A stretch of DNA of 64,000 nt from Seison nebaliae (Eukaryota > Rotifera > Pararotatoria > Seisonacea > Seisonidae), in contig JALJEE010000561.1 in assembly GCA_023231475.1 (NCBI GenBank), positions 25,545-89,544 of the forward strand, read 5' to 3'. Within the stretch, counting starts at the first letter, position 1. Every line of letters starts with the position of its first letter. The notes below the pieces were generated by a model. The model had not been told where the DNA came from and did not search any database. It was given only the letters and a program-made list of their open reading frames with translations. A program made the position numbers and the translations under genes. This document shows, in pieces, positions 26,553-37,729 of the stretch.

Positions 26553-27269
26553 ATACATCGTCAACAACATCCGAATACACATTGGAATAATAATCCTGTA
26601 CAACATTCTGAATGGAAATCACCAAATACAACAAACAACAACAACAATAACAACAACAGAAGTATTAGTAATACGAGATGTGATACATTGACCATTCGTC
26701 AATTGCATCATACTGGAACGAATGAATTGTTGATAACAACTAAAAACGATTCGATGTCGATGCGGAATAACGACAGGAATTCCATAAATAGTTCCACGTC
26801 TAATCTTCAAACTGATTCTCCTCTAACTGCAATGGATCTGGAGGATTTGAAGCAAGACGATTCAGAAATTGATGATTCGCCTAATAACGATCAAGAGAAT
26901 ATGTCGGATTTATCATCAGGAAAAACATTAATTCCTATTACGACGATGACCATCACAAATAAATCATCATCTCCATCAACAGGAACGATCACTTCCTATT
27001 CCATATCGACACCGATACTAAAAGAGAATGTTACTACCAATACCAGTACTTCCGTCAATACCACAGCAACCATAACCACCACCGATACTAAAATCGAACA
27101 TTCCACCAATATGGAAGTGGGAAGAAGCACACGGGAAGATGAGGAGGAGGAGGAAGAAGAAGAAGAAGATGATGATGATGACGAAGAAGATGATTCACTC
27201 CTATTCAATCAGAATAAGAGAAGGAAGGTAATGAAGCCCACCGTCGTCACCATATCATCATCATTATAA
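23396..27269 (+). CDS. RFX: RFX-family winged-helix transcription factor
   Basis: Exons 23396-23737, 23812-25494 and 25548-27269 (introns of 74 and 53 nt, both phase 0, GTTTTT...TAG and GTTTTC...TAG) give about 1248 residues. The RFX DNA-binding domain starts at the exon 2 boundary (residue ~115: TAWLIENFEPC...VNAASFGKLIRAVF...TRRLGTRGNSKYHYYGIR). The dimerisation half follows at about residues 480-765, ending in the hallmark NLVIRDLTLRGARSFGSFHLIGLL. This makes it an RFX1/2/3 (DAF-19)-type protein, the class that switches on ciliary genes through X-boxes. Between and after the domains lie long Asn, Gln and His tracts, and an acidic Glu/Asp run sits near the C-terminus. The start at 23396 is the first ATG after an in-frame TAA at 23369. 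An upstream non-coding exon is possible. Confidence 0.93.
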
Positions 27270-28519
27270 TTCAACAACATAACTCAATATTAACTATCTC
27301 CAATTTGAAAATTATTGGTAAATTTATCAAACTTCGTCTAATTCTAATTGATTATCGTCTTAATTTCTTGAATGGTTCACACGTCTCTAATGAAGAAATT
27401 TGTCATCCAATTCAAATTCAGATATATCATCTCGTCCATAAGATCCAATGGAAAATCATCATGAAAATAACGTTGATTCTTTTCCTGGAATATCAGTATT
27501 CCTTTCGCAAATCTTCGACTATCGTCGCTTTTTATAGTTTTATTTTATTACGATGACTCGATTTATTCTCATCAATTTATTTATATCATTTTCTCATATT
27601 TCATTTTAAGACGATTTTCTTATTTATTTTATTGACGCAATTTCTTGATATCTTCCCTCCTAATCCTCACAAATCGTCAATCCCAAAGGCAGCATGTGTT
27701 CTTTTTTCTTCTACTTCTTTTGTCCAACGCCAAAGAGAACTTATTTCTCCACTTATTTTTCACATGTCAAACAGTTGGGAACTTTCACCCACTTCACACT
27801 TCAGATATCTGAGTATTCTTTTCATTTCTCTAAGGAAAACATTTGAAAAACGTTCCACATTTATATAATTTCAAAGATGATTTCTGCTATTTATACAATT
27901 TTACTTATATACATATCTTTATTTTATCTTTTCTCTTTTATATTTCGCGAAAAATGAATTTTATTGACTATTTCTTCCACGTTCTTTGTGTAAATTTTCA
28001 AGTTTAAGAACGTAACAACTTTTCTCAAACAAAAGACAAACAATTCGGAGATTAGACAATTTGGAGACAGACGATTCCGGGATTATTTTAAATTGATATG
28101 AAGTTCACTTCACTCTTATCAGATATCAAATATTAAATATTAGGAATGAGAAAGTTCTTCTCTAACGACCAACAACTTTTTTCCAATCAAAATTACGAGT
28201 ATGATAATAATCATATTTTATTCATTTCATCCATTTCACTTTTCTTCATTTTAATTGTTATATCCTACAATATATTCCTTAACAGTTTGATGTGTGAACT
28301 TTCAAACTATTTCCAACTATCTATTATGTATAAAAGGTTTTTTTTAATGTACTAGTTGTAATATTTGACTCTGATAATCATGATGTTCTTACTTTTTACT
28401 CAACTAAATAACAATATATACTAAATTTTACATAATACTTTAATTTTGGCATAAGTTTTAGAATAATTAGTTAAAACTAGTTCAACAATTGTTGCCATTG
28501 ATTACTTCCTATTTGATTC
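27270..28519. other. RFX 3' flank, no gene recognised
   Basis: AT-rich DNA with several short plus-strand ORFs that show no family resemblance. Probably 3' UTR followed by intergenic sequence leading into the retroelement remnant. Confidence 0.4.
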
Positions 28520-29200
28520 ATTACGACTGTAGTAATTCATTCGACATCAATTCTGACGTTCGTCAAGGCATTCTTGGGCCTGGGCTTTTAGTCTGGTTAT
28601 TGATGCGGTTCTACGTCATTTGAATGAGAACAACCATATCACCATGGGAGATACTCCTTTTCCACTTGTTCTCGTATACACTGACGACATAAGCATCCTT
28701 CACCGTTCTCTACGAGAGATGAAATTTCCAAAAATTTCACATCTCCTCGCAGAAAGAGGAATTTCTATCAACGCATCGAAGAGCCGGTTCCCTTCAATCA
28801 TATTTCTCTGTTCATTGATTAACATGCGTTCACTCTCTTCAATCACTATGGATCATAATCCCAATAAGTTTTGTCGAAAATATTTTTCCTTCTCTCCAGA
28901 ATCCAAATTTATTTCTTTAAAAATTCGTTTATCAATTCTCAAAAGTATAGTTCGTTTCTGTCAATGGATCAGACCAACAATCGACTCATTAGGAGGATGG
29001 TCTGTTGCTTCAACAGATATAATCGTTCTCTGCTTTTCGATACTGTTGGTTTAGTTCCGGTCCCAATTCTCTTATGTCGTAGAGCTTTCTCTCTTATTGA
29101 TAAAACTTCCGCGGTCAGTATTGTTTGCAATTTCGATATATTTAATTGGAGGTCGTATTTAGTTTGGACTATTTCAAATCACATAATATTTATCCAGATA
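28520..29200 (+). pseudogene. Non-LTR retrotransposon reverse-transcriptase fragment, frameshifted
   Basis: One frame reads SFDINSDVRQG (RT block with VRQG). A shift near 28588 leads to FSLVIDAVLRHLNE and then LVLVYTDDISIL, the catalytic [Y/F]xDD block, followed by RGISINASKSRF, the typical next block. Further decayed pieces (RRMVCCFNRYNRSLLFDTVGL) occur in another frame up to about 29110. The spacing is that of a LINE RT palm, but at least two frame changes and stops make it non-functional. No endonuclease region, 5' part or poly(A) tail is seen. It appears to be a different family from the LINE at 56.1-57.1 kb. Confidence 0.75.
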
Positions 29201-29433
29201 ATTAGACTTTAATTTTTCCTTAATTTAGTGCACTTAAAGCGTCCAAAATGTTTAACGGTAAATAACTTTCTTATCAGAAATATCAGCACCATAATCAGCG
29301 TCAAATTCAACATATAATGCATTAAGAAAAAGGTTTGTAATAAGACAGTTTATTTTTTTTGAAGCACTGTGTAATTGTTAGAATCTGATTAGAATAATTG
29401 TGATAAACTGGAAAAAATATTATTAAAAGTTTT

Positions 29434-29515
29434 CGACGAGGATGGGATTCGAACCCACGCGGGCAGAGCCCATTGGATTAGCAGTCCAACGCCTTAACCA
29501 CTCGGCCACCTCGTC
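29434..29515 (-). tRNA. tRNA-Ser(GCT)
   Basis: The 82-nt cloverleaf reads on minus from GACGAGG to CCTCGTC plus discriminator G (acceptor stem fully paired). The D arm contains GGCCGAGTGGTTAAGGC, the anticodon loop reads CTGCTAA (anticodon GCT, codons AGY), and the long variable arm GGGCTCTGCCC and T-loop GGTTCGAATCC are typical of serine tRNAs. No CCA is encoded, as expected in a eukaryote. A short T-run (TTTT at about 29427-29430 on the complementary strand) just downstream would serve as a Pol III terminator. Confidence 0.97.
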
Positions 29516-29982
29516 CATATGACAATATTGAATTTTCCCATTTTGTCTTTCGTCAAACGATTTTTCAACTTGACAAAATCTTTCTTTTCTTTAAAAGTTC
29601 TTTTTATCTACGTTAGGCAGAGTGTAAATTTAAAAAATTAGCTGATTTTTGTACGAATTAGTATATTGAAAAAGGAATTTAAGTTCGTACGTATAAAATT
29701 AAGAAACGAAGAAGAATAATGTAATGTTGTTAGTAGTAGTAGCGATGGGTAAAAAGTTTCAGGGCTAGTCTTGTAAATAGGAAAACGATATTCATTTTAT
29801 CATGATAATGGAACTGATTAGACTAATTTTTAACATGATTCTTTTCTGCTTCGACTAAATTAATCATTAGCACTCTTACATTATTCATCTGTTTTTCATC
29901 GACCAACAACTTTTTGAAAGGAAAATGTAATTTGTTCAGTCGAACATTAGTAGAAGAATAACTTAAACTAAATTTCTCATCA
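29516..29982. other. tRNA 5' flank / upstream of Gag-like ORF, nothing recognised
   Basis: AT-rich, with no gene, LTR or promoter motif that I can support. Confidence 0.4.
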
Positions 29983-30828
29983 ATGGAACATGCGTTTACG
30001 TTTGCGGATAAAATATCTGGATATACAAATATTAGTGCGATTCTTTCGAAGAAGTTTCGACAGAAAGATCGAGATCGAGATATATTACGACGACTTATGG
30101 AACTTGAGGAAGAATTCGCCAATCATGAATCGGAAACTGTCAACAATGAAACTAAACCAAATTTGATAACAGCGAAGGGAGTTGTTGACAAGTATGTAGA
30201 CAAATACGCCCGCCAAGAATTGGGTGTCGATTTATCGGTGCAGAAAATAGGGAAATTCAAAGGACAGCAACCATTCGATGAATGGTACAGTGAACTAATG
30301 AAGAATATTATTAATAAATCAGATGATGAAAGGAATTCAATAATCATACAGTTACTCGATGATACAGTTGGTAGAGATTTCTTCTTGACATTAGGTTCTC
30401 ATCCGTCTCTGACACAAACGTTAAATTATTTACGGAAAAATTATAATAAGAAGAATGAATTAGTTCGAAGAAAAGAGAAAATATTTCATGAAGTATCCAA
30501 ATCACAATATATAACATATAACGAATATTTTATATCTCTCCTCACTCTCGGACGATACGTTTATTTGACGAAGAATAGTGGAGAAATTGCAGCAAAGAAA
30601 AAATTTCTAAATGACATTACTGATTCTTCATTACTGAAACAATTCAAGAAGAATGGAGTGACAATTCATTCATCAATTGAAGACATTCTTCAGAGTTTGA
30701 AAGATCATGACCTACTCCTCAATGACAGTAATTTGTGCTCTGCACGAATCAAAGGGAAAAAGTCAACACCTGATGACAATAAATCGAAAACATTCAAAAT
30801 GAAATTTGGAATTCCTACAATTCTTTAA
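29983..30828 (+). CDS. Orphan retrotransposon Gag-like ORF
   Basis: Uninterrupted 281-residue ORF with a good ATG. Residues about 85-190 (KIGKFKGQQPFDEWYSELMKNI through DDERNSIIIQLLDDTVGRDFFLTL and LNYLRKNYNKK) follow the pattern of Gag capsid N-terminal regions of LTR retrotransposons: an F.G...+.W....+ segment, then ...W.......L...L.G.A...+. There is no CCHC zinc knuckle, no protease or RT frame follows, and I see no LTRs. It lies about 0.5 kb from a tRNA gene. It is either a recent remnant that keeps only Gag, or a domesticated gag gene. The intact frame slightly favours recency or selection. Confidence 0.55.
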   Translation: MEHAFTFADKISGYTNISAILSKKFRQKDRDRDILRRLMELEEEFANHESETVNNETKPNLITAKGVVDKYVDKYARQELGVDLSVQKIGKFKGQQPFDEWYSELMKNIINKSDDERNSIIIQLLDDTVGRDFFLTLGSHPSLTQTLNYLRKNYNKKNELVRRKEKIFHEVSKSQYITYNEYFISLLTLGRYVYLTKNSGEIAAKKKFLNDITDSSLLKQFKKNGVTIHSSIEDILQSLKDHDLLLNDSNLCSARIKGKKSTPDDNKSKTFKMKFGIPTIL

Positions 30829-31177
30829 GCGATTTTTTTTTAGACAAAAGACCAATATAATATTTAATGTGAAATAGAAATTTTTAAGTTTTCCTATTTC
30901 TCACTCCTATGAAAATTACAAGAACAATCGTCAAAAATCTATAAGTATAGAAAGAAGTTTTTTTCCAGAATTTTTTGTAGTTTGTCAGTTTATTTTATTC
31001 TGTTAATCTGTATGGTCCAATGGAGAAAATGTCCTTCTTCAAATTTTATTGAGATTACAAGTTCGAGTTCTGAATTTGTGATCGATAAAAGTTGTTCATA
31101 ATTTTACTTTGGAGAATAACATAAAATAAACATTCGTTTATTGAAATCACGATAATACAGTATACAAATCATATTAA
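30829..31177. other. Short AT-rich spacer
   Basis: Between the Gag-like ORF (+) and the F-box gene end (-). AATAAA-type signals are present on the minus strand near 31140. No gene is seen. Confidence 0.4.
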
Positions 31178-31900
31178 TCAAAGAGGACAAATGAAATTTT
31201 TAATTTTTACTTGTTTGTGGAAATGAATACATTTCCTTTGAGATTCATCTACGATGTTCGTTAATATTCTCCGATGCACAGTAGATATTCCACAATTGTC
31301 AAAAATCAGTTGCGTGTTACTTAATGTTGTTCTATTCAACTTTAAATTGAAGATTATTGTGTCTAAATTGAAATTGCGAAATTCAATTCGTTCACATTGT
31401 CCCAATGATTCCAAACCGCTCGAAATGGTACAACAATTAAAAATCATCGATTTCAATGAACGACTCGGTTTTCCTATGGCCACTCCGTTGACGTTATTTA
31501 GTTGAATTTCTTCTACATTCCTTAAATGTCTAATGACCATACGGTTTCTAAGTAAATGTTTTTCGTTGTTTTTGGGTGAGATGTTCAATCTTTTCACACA
31601 TCGTGCTAAGTCTCTTGTCAACACTCGACGTAAAGCGTTGGGAGTGATACTTATCGATCTCCATAACAGTGGACTATTCACCAAATATTTCCATTTGGAA
31701 CAAACTCTTTTAAAGAGATTTATTTGGAAGACATGAGAAGAATAAAGATAAAAGTTAACTGTTCTACTACCAATTTATCGTCTAATAAGTAGGAGAAGAT
31801 CCTCATTAAAATTTCATTTGGTAAATTATTAATTGTTTTATGTTTTATCGGTTTCGCTTCCTCCATCTCCATTCGTCGACTTTTAGCACGAGTTGCCATT
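31178..31900 (-). pseudogene. F-box protein gene with a single-base frameshift in the F-box
   Basis: Exon 1 (31760-31900) begins MATRAKSRRMEMEE and enters an F-box (INNLPNEILM). An extra base near 31800-31801 then throws the frame into a stop. Dropping that base from the reading shows the rest of the F-box, which runs across a 53-nt intron (31707-31759, GTTAAC...AAG) into VCSKWKYLVNSPLLWRSI in exon 2 (31178-31706). Exon 2 stays fully open and looks like a short leucine-rich C-terminus. F-box proteins recruit substrates to SCF ubiquitin ligases. The break means either a very young pseudogene (everything else is intact) or a sequencing/assembly error. Confidence 0.7.
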
Positions 31901-32471
31901 TCCTCTAAAAATTAATGAGACAACAAAAACTAATTTGTCTGAATTCAATTCAATTTGAATAGTGATCGATGTTAGTTGGAAGATTCTTTCTTCAAGAAAT
32001 GTTTAAAAGTTCTTTGTTACAATGTTTTAATTAGAATGATTTCGCAACAACTTAAAATTAAATAACAAAATTTATTTTTTTCCCATTTCAGTTAATTGGC
32101 AGCTCTTCGTTTAACAAATAAATTTTGAGATATGAACAGAAGGAGTGAAAATAAGAGAACAGACAGATTGAAACAATTAGCCAAATAGGAAAATAAAAGA
32201 AATAATCGAATTAATTCGAATTAAATTCAATGAAAGCTTAAATGTGAATTTAATTTGAATTTTCTCGATTAAAACCAACAAACATCTCTCACAATTGAGA
32301 AGCGAATTGATAAATTAAAAAACTAGTCCTAATATTCTCTTTGACTGCAGCGATTAAATTTTCTACTATTTTTTCCGGTAAATTTCTCAATTTGGAATAA
32401 CAGAATAATCTGAAGTTTTTTTTAAATTTTCTATTTGAAATTCATCTCAACTTAACTTTCTTTATCTAGAA
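31901..32471. other. Divergent intergenic region (F-box / SDHD)
   Basis: Contains the promoters of the F-box gene (-) and SDHD (+). It is AT-rich with AATTCGAATT-type palindromic words at about 32205-32225. No specific site is supported. Confidence 0.4.
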
Positions 32472-32930
32472 ATGATTATTAATCGATTATTAAATTTGAA
32501 TGTTCGACGTCAATTAATTGATGTGAGTCGTCGTCGACTCATTTTACCGACAACAACTCTGAAATCGATCGCCCAACAGAATGCGGAACATGTGAGTGGA
32601 GGACAACAACATTCGGCGAATCATTGGACTGCTGAACGTGCATTGGCATCAACAATGGTCGTTCTCATTCCTACTTCCTTATATTTACAAAATCCATATT
32701 TGGATTGTGTATTCGTCTCAGGATTGATGTTACACGCACATTGGGGAATGCAATGTATTTTGACCGATTATGTCCATGGGAAGATGTTACCGAAAATGGC
32801 GAATGGAATTCTATTGACAGCGTCAATTCTGGCACTTTTGGGCTTACTCAGTTATTCGTATAAGAGTGACGGATTCTCGTCGTTGGTTGTGAATATGTGG
32901 AAAGCGGACACTTTCTTCCCGTTGAAATGA
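32472..32930 (+). CDS. SDHD: Succinate dehydrogenase cytochrome b small subunit, mitochondrial
   Basis: Single exon, 152 residues. An Arg-rich, Ser/Thr-containing N-terminus (MIINRLLNLNVRRQ...RRRLILPTTT) is a mitochondrial presequence. The mature part begins at NHWTAERALAS and has three membrane segments: about 60-78, LDCVFVSGLMLHAHWGMQCIL, and ILLTASILALLGLLSYSY. The LMLHAHWG...TDYVHG block is the SDHD signature, with the heme-ligand His and the Asp-Tyr of the ubiquinone pocket. It anchors complex II in the inner membrane. The length fits the family and no intron is needed. Confidence 0.94.
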   Translation: MIINRLLNLNVRRQLIDVSRRRLILPTTTLKSIAQQNAEHVSGGQQHSANHWTAERALASTMVVLIPTSLYLQNPYLDCVFVSGLMLHAHWGMQCILTDYVHGKMLPKMANGILLTASILALLGLLSYSYKSDGFSSLVVNMWKADTFFPLK

Positions 32931-33495
32931 AGAAATAAGATAAATGAATTGGAGGAGAAAAGTTTAGATGATTTCCTGAGAAGAAATTTCTTATCAGTTT
33001 CAGTAAAGAATTAAATTCAATTTTTTGTCTTTTAATCTTACGAGAATTTTTTTAATGACGTTAATGAAAACGGCTCTTGAATGAAAAAGAAAAAATAAAT
33101 GTTTCAGTATAATAAAGTAAAGACTTATAAGCTTAGAATTGATGAGACGGTTTAATTAGACGTGTGTGAACATGTCGAAGGAATTGAATAAGAAGAAATT
33201 AATAATAATTTATTGGAAGGTTGGTTGATTGTGTGTGGACATGTAAGATTCATTAATAAACATCGTCTAGTAAATTTATGGGGAAAGTTCAAATAAACAA
33301 CTAATGTTAGAAAGGAGGAAGGTAACTAGAAAGATGAATTATTTCACATAATCTCTTCTGTAATTATTACTCACAATAATTTCTCTCGTTCATAAGCAGT
33401 TCAATATTTGGAAGTAAAAAAGGAAAATTGTTGTAAAGAGAAGATTTGATTGATGTATCATTTGTACGACATTGACTTCAATCTCCAATAAGACA
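32931..33495. other. SDHD 3' flank and ATG2 5' region
   Basis: Contains AATAAA at about 33095 (likely SDHD cleavage signal) and the presumed ATG2 5' UTR. No other gene is seen. Confidence 0.4.
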
Positions 33496-36400
33496 ATGGG
33501 TAATCGATTATCAGATGAAGTGATGAAATCAGTGACTGCTCAACTGATTCGTCAATATCTGGGAAATATTTTCGAGACGAAGATTAAGAAGGAGCAATTA
33601 GATTTACATTTGAGGAAAGGACAGATCACATTGAAGAAGTTGAAATTGGATGTGAATTATTTGAATGAATTACTTCACAATCTCCTCCAGGAGAATGGTG
33701 AGATTGATGGTTTGGGAGATGATGATTGTGAAGATGAATCTTCTTCTTCCTCTTCGGACAGTGAAGACAGTAGTCGATCGGAATCAGATAGATCATCTGT
33801 GAATGATGGATCGTTAATAACGACGATAACGAAAACGGGAAGTGAGAGATTGCGAACGAAGAAGTTCTCTATTTCCGATCACACCAAAAAGAAGAAAAGG
33901 AAGAAGAAGAGGAGGAGATTGAAACGGATCGACGATTCCAAATTTCCGATATTGATCACAAGTGGATTTGTGGAGGAGTTGAATGTGAAATGTTCGATCT
34001 TTTCTTTTCAGGATATTTTCCGTTTACAAATTAAAGGAATTCGAATAAGTGTTAGTCTGAATGAGGAATATAGTCATCGATTGAAAGAGAAATCTTTCAC
34101 AACTGACGAATTAATCGGTTCCGTCATCAATCATATTCAAAATCAATCCACACGATTATATGATCGGATGGAATTGAGTATGAAACAATTAGAGCAATAT
34201 CAATCAGCTGATTCAGAGAATGAGAGTGAACTCCAATCGACGATGGATTCCAAATCGAACATCTCTTCCATCGCTTCTTCCTTATTATCAGCCAAATCGA
34301 ATTTTACAAATAATACTGTTCATTCATCAACGAATAAATCAGATACGTCTCACACTTCACAATTCTTCTTTGAAGAAAAACGGAAAAATGATCAATTATT
34401 AGAGAGTACGAAGAATATGCATGAGATGGTTGAATCGATTCTCAAAAATTTCATTTTCGTAGCAGAAGATATTGAAATTCTCATCGATGTTATTCCAATG
34501 AACGAACGAGATTCATCAGCTCGATTACCTTCAATAAATTTGAAATTCTCTCGAATCGAATTTTTCGATGCCGATATCGATTCACCATTTGATGAGACGA
34601 AGAATGAGAAATATATGAAAAAGAATGAGAATCGAGGCAATTTCGGACAGATAACAGATGGACGTTTAAGTAAGAAAATTAATCTCATCGATTTCACTGT
34701 GTCACTAGTGGAAGTGCTCGATTATAAATCGACATCTCAACTTCTCATTGATACATTGAAACAACGACGATCAGTTATACGTAATCGACATAATAGTAAA
34801 TTGAAGGAGTCGATAAGAAATCGAAAAAAGGAAACTAATAGAAAACGTCAAGAAACATTACGACCAACTGATACGGTTTATAATAACGACGATATTTTGA
34901 AAGAAAATTATCAGCGATATATGTATGGAATCGGTCCGGTTTTCGAGAAGAAAATCGATTCATCTGAATCATTTAGTGACGATTCGAATTCTAACGACAA
35001 AATTAATACTTCACTCTATTTCAATCAAGAGATCAACGACACAATCAAATCATACAGTGAAGATGATAACGACGATGATGATGATGATGATGATGATGAT
35101 GATAATGATGATGATGATGATGAAGTTCAACAACAATTTCTGACGAATGGAAAAGATTTATATTTGACGAAAGTTCCCATATTGAGAATAGGATCGGCGA
35201 TAAAATTGTTAATACATTTGGATGAGGAAAAAGTTCCGAGTCGTGTCAGAGATAAATTCCGTCGATCAGGAATTACAGAGAAAGTTATTCGAATAACTTC
35301 ATCAATTCCTAATATTAACATGCTCCTCTCTCCACGACAATTTTATCAATTGATCGATATTATTAATGTGTCGTCGAAAATTATTAATGATCTTGTCTCA
35401 TCGACCACGTCACATTCGAATCAAATTCCGTTGAATGATTTCCATCCGATGAGAATGAATTGTCGAGAAACGGAAGAAACTTTCATGGATTCTTTATATT
35501 TGGATGCACAGAATGAGATGGAAACGGGATCATTAATTTCTTCGTCTCATACGAAAAGTAGTCGGACGGATAAGAAATCGTCGATGAATTTCTCGACGAC
35601 TAATTCGACGAGACGGAGGAAGAAAAAATGTTTTCGACAAACGACCGAAATGTCGATGGAGGAACATTTACATAAACATATCGATCTCTATTTTAATTCG
35701 TCACCGACAAATTTGAATCAGTTGGAAGTGGGCATCGATATGAAATGTTTCACTTTCACTTTATTATCAAACGATTATCGATATGAATTATCGAATGAGA
35801 AATGTGTTCGATTATATGAATGTTTATTGAAGAATTTGAAGGATTATGAGAAGAATCAATCGAAATGTCGTCAATTTCGACATCATCCGAATTATTTGGC
35901 GAAATATCAGGCGAAATTCGTTACCATCAAATACGATATCGATAAATGTGTTGATGATTTGAAGAATTATTTGAGATCGATTGAAAATGACGAAGATAAA
36001 TTATTATATTCCATTCGTCATTATGAGATTGGGAAGAATTATTTCGAAGAATTGGAATCGATTCAAAATGATCATTTGAAAAAGATGGACGTATATGTCA
36101 ATCAACGGAATTCTAATGATTCTACATTATCCAATCTTAATCGATCACAATATCTCTTTAATGCTTATCAGAGTTTATGTAAAGGAATTAATCGATTTAT
36201 GATTATAGTGAATCATATTAATCTCAAATTAAATGATACATTGAAAACGATGAAGAGTGAATATGGTTCATTATTCCGATATCATCTCGTCATTCAATCG
36301 GCACCAATAATTTTGGAATTTGTCAATGATTATTATGGAAATAAATCAAAACGATCGAATTTGTATGTTCTAGACGAGAATGAGAAGAGAAAGTTAAAGA

Positions 36401-37697
36401 AAGAAATATTGGAAGATGGAAGAGAATCGACAATTGATAAAGATAATGGAGAAATGGATAAAATTCAAACGATAACTATTCCGATTTTGGTGGATGATTT
36501 GAAGAAACGTCAACGAACATTCGACCAACAAAAATATCAATCATCTGGTGCAGCGATTGAAATCAATGGATGGTTCTTCAGTCCTGACACGATTCGACAT
36601 ACGGTCAATTTCCGTTATCTCTCCCAATACCATTGGATGAAATGTACGTGTTTCATTAATCTATTCGTAGAATTGGATGTGAAGATAATGGATCGATGGA
36701 ATTATTTCTCTAATCATCCATTAATTCCATTCATTGAACAATCATCAAAGAAAGGAAATAATGAAGGTGATGATGATGATTATTATGATGATAATAATAA
36801 TAATACGTCGTTCAAAGAAAAAAAACCAGAAAATTGTTTATTTTGTTCGGTGGAAGAGAATTGGAATAATCAAATATCGACAGGAGGAATTAGTTGTCAA
36901 TTGAAATCGATATCAGTGAGAATTTTAGTACCATCATCATCGATCTCGTTGGATCGGTCGGGATGGTTGAATGAAGAAGAGAATGAGGAGAGAGGAGATG
37001 ATGAGAGGAAGAATAAGAAATTTGAGGAATTGAAAGAAATTATGAAATTCCAATCTAGATGTCCATGGTTATCATATGATGATAATTGTCAATCATATTT
37101 CCTTCTCTTCTTCCAACACATCAATTTGACAGTGAAATATAATTCAGAAGATAAAATTTTCATTTGTAAATCGAAGCAAATGGAGAAATGTTTAGAAAAG
37201 AATAAGTTGAATGATAAATACTATAAATTATTACCCATGAATGAGATGATTGTTGAGATGGAGAAAACTGAAGTTCATTATTATCAATTAAATAAATCAA
37301 ATAAATTTAAACGGACGACATCATCATCATTCTCATCGGAATTACAAGAGATTGAGAAGAAATTAATGAATGAAGGACGACATCTACTTTTGAAATTGGA
37401 TGGATTCGAAGAATTATTACCTACCGTTATCTTCCAATTCAATTCTCTTCCACAACATCAACTTTTCAATCAAAAATTCAATATTCATTCTCATAAACAT
37501 ATGACGATGACATTAATCGATTTTACGAAAGGAATTCGTCAACGACACAATTCATCGAATGATAATGATCATTATTTTCAACGACAAACATCATATACAA
37601 ACGGTCAATTGAAGAATACACTTCAATGTCATGAAACGAACGAATATTTACCATTCCAATTTGAATCAATGAACAACAACAACAATAATAATGGGAC

Positions 37698-37729
<32 letters not shown>

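Noticed and set aside
29823-30122. Minus-strand 99-codon ORF over the Gag-like gene
   Set aside because: Antisense to a better-supported frame, with no domain.
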